This document shows, one piece after another, positions 33,155 to 39,933 of a DNA stretch of 39,933 nt; within the stretch, counting starts at the first letter, position 1; each line of letters begins with the position of its first letter. The DNA lies in NCBI GenBank assembly GCA_945482995.1, contig CALYRM010000010.1, positions 1 to 39,933 of the forward strand, written 5' to 3'. Origin of the DNA: an uncultured Clostridia bacterium. GTDB lineage: Bacteria; Bacillota; Clostridia; Christensenellales; CAG-1252. Under the pieces are notes generated by a model. It was not told the origin of the DNA, did no database searches, and saw only the letters and a program-made list of their open reading frames with translations. Position numbers and translations under genes: made by a program.

Positions 33155-36100
33155 CTATATGTATTTTTTCCAACTCAACACGGTTAAATCGGTCAAGTTC
33201 TTATAGTACCCAACGTATACCGAATTGATATATACAACCTTTTTATAAAATGCGGTGCCATTTTCTAAATAGTCGGGCTTGGTGACAAGCATTGCGATTA
33301 AACTAATGTTGTCACTCACGTCCTCGCTATAATTGCTCTTACTATAAGAACACAAAAATACCGAATTAGCGGCAGTATAACCCTTTGTTGGATCATACAC
33401 ACCTTTTGAATTAGTTGAATAGGAATTACCTAAATTGTATGATGGTAGTGTCGCTTTAAGCGAAGAGTCCGTTGCTTCATCTAAATTATAGGTCAGCACG
33501 TGGAATAATTCGTGTATCATTATATTTAAAGGCGTACTGTAATATATGCCTCTTAATCTCGTGGTGAACATTGCAAACCATAGGTTATTTACGTTGCTTG
33601 TCAAACCGTAAACTACACTTGACGGTCGTCTTGTAATGGATTCTACTATATATATATTTATCATCGGAGCTGACTGCATTATTTCAAAATAGAGGTTTTT
33701 CGGCAATGATTGAAGCGCGAACTCTAATGAATATAGCATTCTAGTTATTTCATGTACACTTGTAAGCTCATTCATTGCAAAACGCGTTGAATGAGGGTTG
33801 TTTAAATCAGTACCATAATGTACACCTATTTTATAATAATTTGCAAGTTGTTCGGCAAATTCGTCATAAACAATACTTCTAACTTCGGAATTGCTTTGAA
33901 TTTTACCATTTTGTATGGTATAGTTATTTGTTAAAAATATCGATTGCTCGCTTGTAAAAATCGGATAATTTATCGTGCCATCCGCTCCTTTTTTGCCATT
34001 GCTACCATTGTGTTCGCCGTCACCGGATAATCCGCCCAAGCCACCGTCGCCGCCTATACCTGCATTACCGCCTACTATCTGCAACAAGCCATTAATGTTA
34101 CAAACAAAGGTATTAGCAAAGATTGCGAATCCCGAATCTCCACCATAACCGCCGTTACCGCCATTACCCGCAAAGACTCCGTTTGCACTATTTGCGCCCC
34201 TTGTGCCGTCTGTACCGTCCGCCCCACTTCCTGCAACAAGTTTCAAGTTGCCTTTACCTGTTATTTCTATATTATAGGCGTTGATTGCAGTACCGCCGTT
34301 TCTACCACCAATGCCGTCCATTCCGTTTTTGCGAATATAGTCGGTTGCACTTCCGGTTATTTCACCGTCTACCATAAAACCTTCGGAATTTAACTTGTAT
34401 ACCGAAGATGCTATAATTTCGTTGACTCCCACCATTTCTAACGTTACGGTAGCCTCGGGACCAAAATCCACAACGTAATCGCTAAAACCGTCGTTTGCGG
34501 TGATTCCAATATTTTCAAACAAAACATAAACGTAGTCGGTTGTTAAAAAATAAAAGAATAAATCGTAAATTCTATTGTTGATTCCGTCAAATCCACCTAA
34601 TATCTCAATATACTGAACGTCATCGGAGACTATTACGGTAGTGTTATTCGCTTCGGTTGGGAGCGCTCCAAGATCAAGTATTACCGATTTCATGTCGTCA
34701 AATACGTCCGCCTTGTTGTCTATATCCGCCCATTTTGTCGGCTTGATATATTTCACGTTTCCCGAGATTTCAAGCGTAACAGTATTACTCTTTATTCCGT
34801 CGACCGACATTGCATATATCATAACTCGTCCGCTATCCGCCGATGGATTAACGGTAAATACATTGCCCGATATACTCCCTAACTGTTCTCCCATTTCAAA
34901 GTGATAGGTTACGTCCAAAAAACTTGCATTTTCGGGAGTAACCGCAGCGTTAAACGTAACCGTATCATTTGCTTTAAGTTCGGTCGTTTTGTCCGTTGTC
35001 GATATAACTACGCTTTCTACGGGAATGGGAACGATATAAAATGTAATATCCTTTGTGATTTTACCGACAGTAACCGAAACTGTGACTTCAGTTTTTGTTT
35101 CAGACAAACTGACAAACAAAATTTCGTTGCCGTCAAGTACTGCATTCTCTTCACCTTCGATTATTGAATATGTCGCAATCTTTTCTGTAGCATCCAAAGG
35201 AGTGACGTCAATCTCGATTTTTCGTTTTTCGCCAACGCTTACGCTTACACCGTCGTTTACGATAATATCAAAATTTTCAACTTCTATCTCAACTGTTTCA
35301 AAAGCTAAGTTTGCGGTTTTTCCGTCGGCACGAGCTAAAAATACTATTTGCTTGCCAACTTCTTTTGTCGTAACCTTAAAAACGTTGCCATTAAACTCAA
35401 TATATTCTTCACCTTCCAATATCGAAATTTCAACATTTGGATAGGTCGCATTTTGTGGCTTCACCTCGGCATTAAGCGCAACAACCTCGCCATATTTAAC
35501 AAATGGAGAACTGTTTGAAGTAAAACTTATAGATTCAATCGGAGTTTTTATTATTTTTATCGTTATGCTTTGGGTAAGCACTCCTAATTTTGCTTGAATT
35601 TCTATTTCGCCCTCGGGCGCAGTATTGCTTATTCTTAAAACTCCCTGACTATAACTATAATATTCGCTCTCGGGTACTATCAATTCAGCCGTACCTATAG
35701 TGCAATTCGCAGGTGTCACCTCACAAGTGATTTGCGTAGTTTCGCCTCGTTTCAATTCATAGTTTGTAGCGCTTAAATTTAGTGTACGCGGTTGAATGGT
35801 AGATATTTTAACAGTTACTATATTACTTTCCTTGTTCCCTGCGAGCGCTTTGATTTGCAATTCGTCGGTATAATCGGCTTCGTTAGCAATTTTAAGCACA
35901 CCGTCAACTATGCTCGCGATGTTTTCACCCTTTAATATGCTATAAGTTATCGGGACGTCATCTGCATAATGCGGAGAAACCGAAGAAACTAAGTTATATT
36001 CGTCGCCTGCTTTAAGCTCCGGGATTTCCTCTAATACTATTGTTTCAACGGGAGTGCTCGCAACTGTCATAGTAACGCTGTCGGTGATTTCACCAACGGT

Positions 36101-36388
36101 CACTTTTATGGTTACATTAGCGCCAACGATTGCATCCTTGGTAAATAACAACTTATCTTCTTTAATTAAAACCCAATCATAATCTTCTACTATCGAAAAT
36201 TCAAAATCCGATTTGTTTTCGATATTTTTAACTATGGCGTATATATTACATACCGCCCCTCGATATGCTTCGCCCTCAATAACCAATTCAACCGAAGCCT
36301 TATAGCCATCGCATGCAAAAAGAGTTGCCGACACAAGCAACAGCAAAGCTATTATGGTTAATGTTAAAACGAGCCTACTTCTTGTCAT
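33155..36388 (-). CDS. Large Ig-like-repeat lipoprotein with glycine-rich block and zinc-peptidase motif
   Basis: With the ATG at 36388, this is a 1077-residue lipoprotein. It has a hydrophobic signal (1-25) with lipobox LFAC and lipidated Cys 26. About six Ig-like (BIG2-type) repeats of 80-90 residues span 30-560, each with a VxxIxxxxxxxELKxGxxxxLxxxVxPxxA pattern. A segment of unknown fold follows (560-680). A Gly/Asn/Asp-rich block contains GNGGNGGYGGDSG and GGDGGLGGLSGDG (about 685-830). The C-terminal domain has HELFH (959-963) and, about 60 residues on, EDVSDN, which could supply the third zinc ligand. It is probably a surface-attached metallopeptidase; the substrate is unknown. An upstream TTG (36406) is less likely. 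No ribosome site is visible, and TATAAT lies 6 nt before the ATG. Confidence 0.8.
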   Translation of the reverse strand: MTRSRLVLTLTIIALLLLVSATLFACDGYKASVELVIEGEAYRGAVCNIYAIVKNIENKSDFEFSIVEDYDWVLIKEDKLLFTKDAIVGANVTIKVTVGEITDSVTMTVASTPVETIVLEEIPELKAGDEYNLVSSVSPHYADDVPITYSILKGENIASIVDGVLKIANEADYTDELQIKALAGNKESNIVTVKISTIQPRTLNLSATNYELKRGETTQITCEVTPANCTIGTAELIVPESEYYSYSQGVLRISNTAPEGEIEIQAKLGVLTQSITIKIIKTPIESISFTSNSSPFVKYGEVVALNAEVKPQNATYPNVEISILEGEEYIEFNGNVFKVTTKEVGKQIVFLARADGKTANLAFETVEIEVENFDIIVNDGVSVSVGEKRKIEIDVTPLDATEKIATYSIIEGEENAVLDGNEILFVSLSETKTEVTVSVTVGKITKDITFYIVPIPVESVVISTTDKTTELKANDTVTFNAAVTPENASFLDVTYHFEMGEQLGSISGNVFTVNPSADSGRVMIYAMSVDGIKSNTVTLEISGNVKYIKPTKWADIDNKADVFDDMKSVILDLGALPTEANNTTVIVSDDVQYIEILGGFDGINNRIYDLFFYFLTTDYVYVLFENIGITANDGFSDYVVDFGPEATVTLEMVGVNEIIASSVYKLNSEGFMVDGEITGSATDYIRKNGMDGIGGRNGGTAINAYNIEITGKGNLKLVAGSGADGTDGTRGANSANGVFAGNGGNGGYGGDSGFAIFANTFVCNINGLLQIVGGNAGIGGDGGLGGLSGDGEHNGSNGKKGADGTINYPIFTSEQSIFLTNNYTIQNGKIQSNSEVRSIVYDEFAEQLANYYKIGVHYGTDLNNPHSTRFAMNELTSVHEITRMLYSLEFALQSLPKNLYFEIMQSAPMINIYIVESITRRPSSVVYGLTSNVNNLWFAMFTTRLRGIYYSTPLNIMIHELFHVLTYNLDEATDSSLKATLPSYNLGNSYSTNSKGVYDPTKGYTAANSVFLCSYSKSNYSEDVSDNISLIAMLVTKPDYLENGTAFYKKVVYINSVYVGYYKNLTDLTVLSWKKYI

Positions 36389-36406
36389 ACATACATTATA
36401 CAACAA

Positions 36407-36565
36407 ATAAAGAAGATTTTATATTAAATATTTAATAAGGCTGTCATCCTTAAGCGTAGTGCAACGGTCTCGAAATATCTAATCCGCTTTTTTAAAGTGT
36501 ATCGTGCAATCTATATTGTCATTCTATGCAACGTCGAAAAATGACGATGAATATGTCTTGACTTA
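36407..36565 (-). repeat. Decayed hairpin repeats between spoIIE and the lipoprotein gene
   Basis: Two minus-strand copies of the hairpin repeat are recognisable near 36441-36475 and 36517-36545 by ATGACA plus the 5' arm. One or more arm bases no longer pair. No convincing terminator follows spoIIE. Confidence 0.5.
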
Positions 36566-38827
36566 TTATATTCGATTAAATATCTTAATACACAACACCG
36601 TCTTATCGTCCGCGTGACCGACAAACTCTGAGTCGTCTATTATAACGTTCGCTAGTGTATCGGGGTTATTAGTTTTGTTTTGTTCGCTTATTCGGATTAC
36701 TCCGTCAGTACCAATAGAATCGGTTATACCGTCACTATACATTATTATCATATCACCGTTTTTTATCGCTTTACGCTGAACCTTGGGTTTGACTGTTTCC
36801 AATATTCCCAAGGGAAGAGCTCCGCCCTCGATAATATCGTAGGACTCCTTTGATTTGATTACGCTTTCTACTCCGCCGAGCTTAATAAAATCGGCAATTC
36901 CAAGTCGTAAATCGATTACGGCTATATCCAAAGCGGAAAAATTTTCACCGCTCCTTGCGGAAAGTAACTTGTTTATTATCGTCAACACAATACTTTCGTC
37001 AATACCTGCCTTATAAAACGCTTCAACTAACGATATTGCTCTATTACTCGTGTCGTTTGCCTTTTTGCCTGTACCCATTCCGTCACAAATGGCAAATAGT
37101 ACCTTGTCGGGCGATATTTTTATACAAGAATGTGCGTCACCGCAAGCGTTCCCCTCTTTACTACGCTTGGCAATTCCGCTCATCAAGTCAAGTTTTGGAG
37201 CGCTGACATAGGTTAGGTTGATAACTCCGTTTGAATAGGTCTTATCCGACTTTACCATATTACCCAAAAGTTTATTAATTGTTTTGTCTAGTGCCGCTTT
37301 GTTTTCGTCGCACTCTCTAACGGTTATAACCAAGTTTACCAATTCGCCATTTCTATATACGACCGCTTCTGACGCTATCACGTTTTGAGCGGATAAAGCG
37401 TCAATAAGTTCTCTTTCTTTGGCAGAATCAAACGATACCGCTTGCTTAATTTCGTTTGCAAAACCGCAAATCATACCCGATAAACCGTTGATTTGCTCAA
37501 TCATTAAAGTTTTACAAGCGTTTACGCTATCGTTCAACTCCTTTTTTACAATATAATTATCCATCATTTCTTTACAAGAAGTAAGAACTCTTGAACTTTT
37601 TGTGCAATATTCCACTAAAAAAGGAGGCATTTCCATAATGCTGACTCTATTTGATTTGATTGCGTTTTTAATTAGGTCATAAAAAACGGCTGACGTCTCA
37701 GCTGTTAGCATTTTTTCACATTCGCTCTTTTTAGGACAAGTGCTACACATCGAAAAAGCGAGTTGTTTTGCCAAAAACTGTTGATTTTCATCTGGCTCGG
37801 TCAATTCCTCTTTATCACCGTCAAGAATAACCGCCATATCCTTTAACACCGCCGATATTTTATTTAGTCGCTTATATAAATCATAGCGGTTTCGGTTGAC
37901 TAATGTTCTTACAGCGTATCCTCTTTCAACACCGATATTCGATAAATATTTGTTTATCAAACTATTTGGTAAAACAGCAAATACAAGCCCACCCACAAAC
38001 AAAAGAATCGCATTAATATAAGAATAATTTGGGAATAATTTGAACCCAAAGCCTATAATTAAATCCACAGTGGGTAGCACCAAAAAAGAAAAACGGCGAT
38101 AACCTTTTACTAGCAAGAGTAAAACGGCGGACACAGTGCAGAATAAAAAGGCTGCTGTGTTGCCGTCGGATAATAATGCTCCTATGCCTACAATGATTGT
38201 GGCAATACAACCTTTTTCACTATAAAAGTAACTTACAAACACCGCAAAAAATGCAAATATAATACTTGAAAGGTAAATCGTATCTATTTTTAATCTATAT
38301 AGTCCTAGTGAATATACGAGAAGCACCAAAGATAAGGCTATTTGTTCTATACTGATTAATTTGTATTTTAAGCCCTTAATAAACAGAAGATAACATACAA
38401 CAATACAGCAAAGCGTAAACACCGCCGAAACGGCTATGTTTACAAACGCCCAAAGAGCGTTTTCAAGCGATAAGCCGTAGATAAAGAAAAGCGGTAATTC
38501 GCTGATTATCGTATATATCGCAGAAAAAAGCGGCTTAATCTTTTTCTTTAATTTTCTATGTATGGTATATGCCAAAAAGAAGACAAACGCAGGCGACAAG
38601 GCTACAACAACCGTTTGCCAACGAGGATCAAATATCACCATAGATAGCAACAATATGGGCGTCAATATAAGTATATTTTTGCGACAATACACCAACCCTA
38701 CAAATAAAGAAATCGCCAACGTCGAAATTTTACCGAACACCCGCGCATTTGCAAATATTAGAGTTGACAGCGTGATTACTATCCATACTCCTATCTCTTT
38801 TGGCTCTATTTTCAACTTTTTTGTCAT
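36566..38827 (-). CDS. spoIIE: Stage II sporulation protein E (PP2C phosphatase)
   Basis: SpoIIE dephosphorylates SpoIIAA to activate sigma-F in the forespore and takes part in asymmetric septation. The 753-residue protein has the expected layout. Residues about 10-300 are a multi-pass membrane region. Residues about 310-540 are a regulatory region that includes a Cys cluster (MCSTCPKKSEC). The C-terminal PP2C domain has metal-binding DGMGTGKKA, an ARSGENFSALDIAVIDL segment, GALPLGI, and YSDGITDSIG. Its length is near that of Bacillus SpoIIE. It is the last gene of minD-minE-spoIIE; its ATG overlaps the minE stop (TAATG), with AAGGGTG upstream. It is the clearest sign that the organism sporulates. 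Confidence 0.92.
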   Translation of the reverse strand: MTKKLKIEPKEIGVWIVITLSTLIFANARVFGKISTLAISLFVGLVYCRKNILILTPILLLSMVIFDPRWQTVVVALSPAFVFFLAYTIHRKLKKKIKPLFSAIYTIISELPLFFIYGLSLENALWAFVNIAVSAVFTLCCIVVCYLLFIKGLKYKLISIEQIALSLVLLVYSLGLYRLKIDTIYLSSIIFAFFAVFVSYFYSEKGCIATIIVGIGALLSDGNTAAFLFCTVSAVLLLLVKGYRRFSFLVLPTVDLIIGFGFKLFPNYSYINAILLFVGGLVFAVLPNSLINKYLSNIGVERGYAVRTLVNRNRYDLYKRLNKISAVLKDMAVILDGDKEELTEPDENQQFLAKQLAFSMCSTCPKKSECEKMLTAETSAVFYDLIKNAIKSNRVSIMEMPPFLVEYCTKSSRVLTSCKEMMDNYIVKKELNDSVNACKTLMIEQINGLSGMICGFANEIKQAVSFDSAKERELIDALSAQNVIASEAVVYRNGELVNLVITVRECDENKAALDKTINKLLGNMVKSDKTYSNGVINLTYVSAPKLDLMSGIAKRSKEGNACGDAHSCIKISPDKVLFAICDGMGTGKKANDTSNRAISLVEAFYKAGIDESIVLTIINKLLSARSGENFSALDIAVIDLRLGIADFIKLGGVESVIKSKESYDIIEGGALPLGILETVKPKVQRKAIKNGDMIIMYSDGITDSIGTDGVIRISEQNKTNNPDTLANVIIDDSEFVGHADDKTVLCIKIFNRI

Positions 38828-39042
38828 TAATACACCCTTATTGCCTTTGCCTTTATTGTGATGATGTAGCCGTCGTTATCAGTGTCAATCTTAACCAAGA
38901 TTTTTTCATCTTCCAATTCGAAAAAATCCGACAGCATATCAAAGGCTTGACTTTTTATAAGATCCTGCAAGCCTTGTTTACAGTGCAATCGGTCTGTCGT
39001 CAACATATTTTTTATTCTATTATTCAATACAGTATTTTTCAT
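38827..39042 (-). CDS. minE: Cell division topological specificity factor MinE
   Basis: The 71-residue protein has the MinE pattern NRIKNMLTTDR, then a long helix, AFDMLSDFFELEDEKILVKID, and a final beta strand. MinE stimulates the MinD ATPase and drives pole-to-pole movement of the division inhibitor. It is slightly shorter than most MinE proteins (about 80-90), with a short N-terminal membrane-binding segment. Its ATG follows the minD stop with no gap, and AAGGTG in the end of minD is its ribosome site. Sequence similarity alone is moderate; position makes the call. Confidence 0.85.
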   Translation of the reverse strand: MKNTVLNNRIKNMLTTDRLHCKQGLQDLIKSQAFDMLSDFFELEDEKILVKIDTDNDGYIITIKAKAIRVY

Positions 39043-39822
39043 CTACACCTTCTTTAATATTCGTCTTAGTCCCCCCAAAAGCCCTCTAAAATTGTCGGTT
39101 GCATCAAATATCTCGCCACTCCCTACCGAAATATATCTGGCAAGCATTTTTATTGCAAGAGAGTGTTCTTCGTGTCCTAGTCCTGTATAATCCAAAGCGT
39201 GGTCGTCCTCGGGAATACAGCCTATAAGTCGAATTTTGAGAAGATTGGCTATTTCCTCGGGACTTAACATGCTTCCTTCTACGACTAAATCTCCCCTTAC
39301 TCTATTGACAACTAGCGAAGCACGCTTGATTTTCATTTTGTTTAAAACGGATATAACCTTGTCGGCATCTCTAATTGCCGAGGGTGTGGGTGTGGTTACA
39401 ACTATAGCTTCGCTTGCGCTGTCTACCGCCCTTGTAAACCCCTCGTCAAGTCCTGCGGGACAGTCAATTAAAAGGAAATCACTATCTTCCTTTAATTCGA
39501 GCATAACCTTTCTGAAATCTCGTAGCGGTATATCTTCGCCACGAATAGACGGTAAAAGCCTAAGCGATGTGTTAGGGTGCTGTACAAGTGCTTGTGATAA
39601 CCTACATTTGCCCAAGATAACGTCGTTTAAGTCATAAACGACATTCCCTTCAAGACCTAAAACAAGGTCTAAATTATTAAGGGTAATATCGGCGTCAACA
39701 ACAATAACACGAGATTTGTTTTTAGCAAGAGCAAGTCCCAATCCCGCCGTTACCGTAGTTTTCCCGACACCACCTTTACCCGAAGTTATAACTATACATC
39801 GTCCCATAGTAAAAGTATACAT
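39043..39822 (-). CDS. minD: Septum site-determining ATPase MinD
   Basis: MinD is the membrane-binding ATPase that positions the division inhibitor MinC. The 259-residue protein has the deviant Walker A KGGVGKTT followed by VDADITLNNLDLVLGLE, DCPAGLDEGFTRAV and TTPTPSAIRDADKV. The C-terminal amphipathic helix LLGGLRRILKKV is the usual membrane-targeting sequence. The start is uncertain: ATG at 39822, or at 39807 (MGRCIVITSGKGG), which fits the family better. Neither has a clear ribosome site. TATACT lies 6 nt before the inner ATG. minC, if present, lies outside the window. Confidence 0.92.
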   Translation of the reverse strand: MYTFTMGRCIVITSGKGGVGKTTVTAGLGLALAKNKSRVIVVDADITLNNLDLVLGLEGNVVYDLNDVILGKCRLSQALVQHPNTSLRLLPSIRGEDIPLRDFRKVMLELKEDSDFLLIDCPAGLDEGFTRAVDSASEAIVVTTPTPSAIRDADKVISVLNKMKIKRASLVVNRVRGDLVVEGSMLSPEEIANLLKIRLIGCIPEDDHALDYTGLGHEEHSLAIKMLARYISVGSGEIFDATDNFRGLLGGLRRILKKV

Positions 39823-39841
39823 AGTATTGAAAGGGTAGTTT

Positions 39842-39878
39842 TGATAGAAATGATAGAATTATGAAAAATTTGATAGAA
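39842..39878. promoter_or_regulatory. Three TGATAGAA direct repeats upstream of minD
   Basis: TGATAGAA occurs at 39842, 39851 and 39871, spaced 9 and 20 bp apart, about 20-60 bp upstream of minD. On the transcribed side they read TTCTATCA. Such spacing could be a regulator-binding array, or chance in AT-rich DNA. No known binding-site consensus is recognised. Confidence 0.35.
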
Positions 39879-39895
39879 AAAATGCTATTTGCAAT

Positions 39896-39933
39896 CTACA
39901 ATTTAGCGGCGTAGCGATAGGGATTTTCGCTAC
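39896..39933 (+). repeat. Partial intergenic repeat at the window edge
   Basis: GTAGCGA (39911-39917) and TCGCTAC (39927-39933) form a 7-bp hairpin after a CTACAATTTAGCGG stretch. It resembles the mini-hairpin arrays and runs off the end of the window. Confidence 0.45.

Overview
The window looks like a chromosomal segment of an uncultured, AT-rich, endospore-forming Clostridia-type Firmicute. The evidence is a SpoIIE phosphatase, a Jag/SpoIIIJ-type cluster, a YmfI-like EF-P reductase, strong AGGAG-type ribosome sites and sigma-A promoters with 17-bp spacers. MinD/MinE replace the Bacillus DivIVA arrangement. No rRNA, tRNA, CRISPR array, prophage or insertion-sequence transposase was recognised.

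Layout. 203-2754 (-) holds an unknown acidic protein and a stand-alone condensation-domain-like acyltransferase. 3039-4079 (+) is a DUF2804 protein. 4407-7697 (-) is a three-gene FAD oxidoreductase operon (GlpA-like with a BFD iron-sulfur domain, GlpB-like, DUF1667). Its promoter stands back to back with that of 8007-14150 (+), a tightly overlapping shikimate/phenylalanine operon: aroB, aroA, aroC, pheA, an aroE-aroK fusion and aroQ. DAHP synthase and TyrA are absent. 14832-18815 (-) encodes a very large membrane-anchored protein with two metallophosphoesterase domains. 19060-21211 (-) is prfB-tsaD.

21470-27940 (-) is the classic rpmH-rnpA-yidD-yidC-jag-mnmE-mnmG-rsmG cluster (ribosome, tRNA modification and membrane insertion), but dnaA is not beside rpmH. 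28368-32791 (+) holds glmM, a small XRE regulator, ymfI, an SIS-domain aminosugar isomerase and greA. 33155-36388 (-) is a lipoprotein with bacterial Ig-like repeats, a glycine-rich block and an HELFH zinc-peptidase motif. 36566-39822 (-) is minD-minE-spoIIE, which joins division-site selection to the sporulation phosphatase in one transcript.

The most unusual signal is between the genes. Nearly every large gap carries members of several short repeat families. One is a hairpin repeat whose two arms change together from copy to copy (ATTTC/GAAAT, ATTCT/AGAAT, ATGTC/GACAT, ATCCC/GGGAT, ATCCTCA/TGAGGAT), including in two tandem 81-bp copies. A second is an array of mini-hairpins separated by TGAAAT. 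A third is a hairpin followed by TGCAATGTGCAAT. These modules recur in a fixed order, which suggests a composite, possibly mobilised, intergenic element. All functional statements come from reading the sequence; no database search was run.
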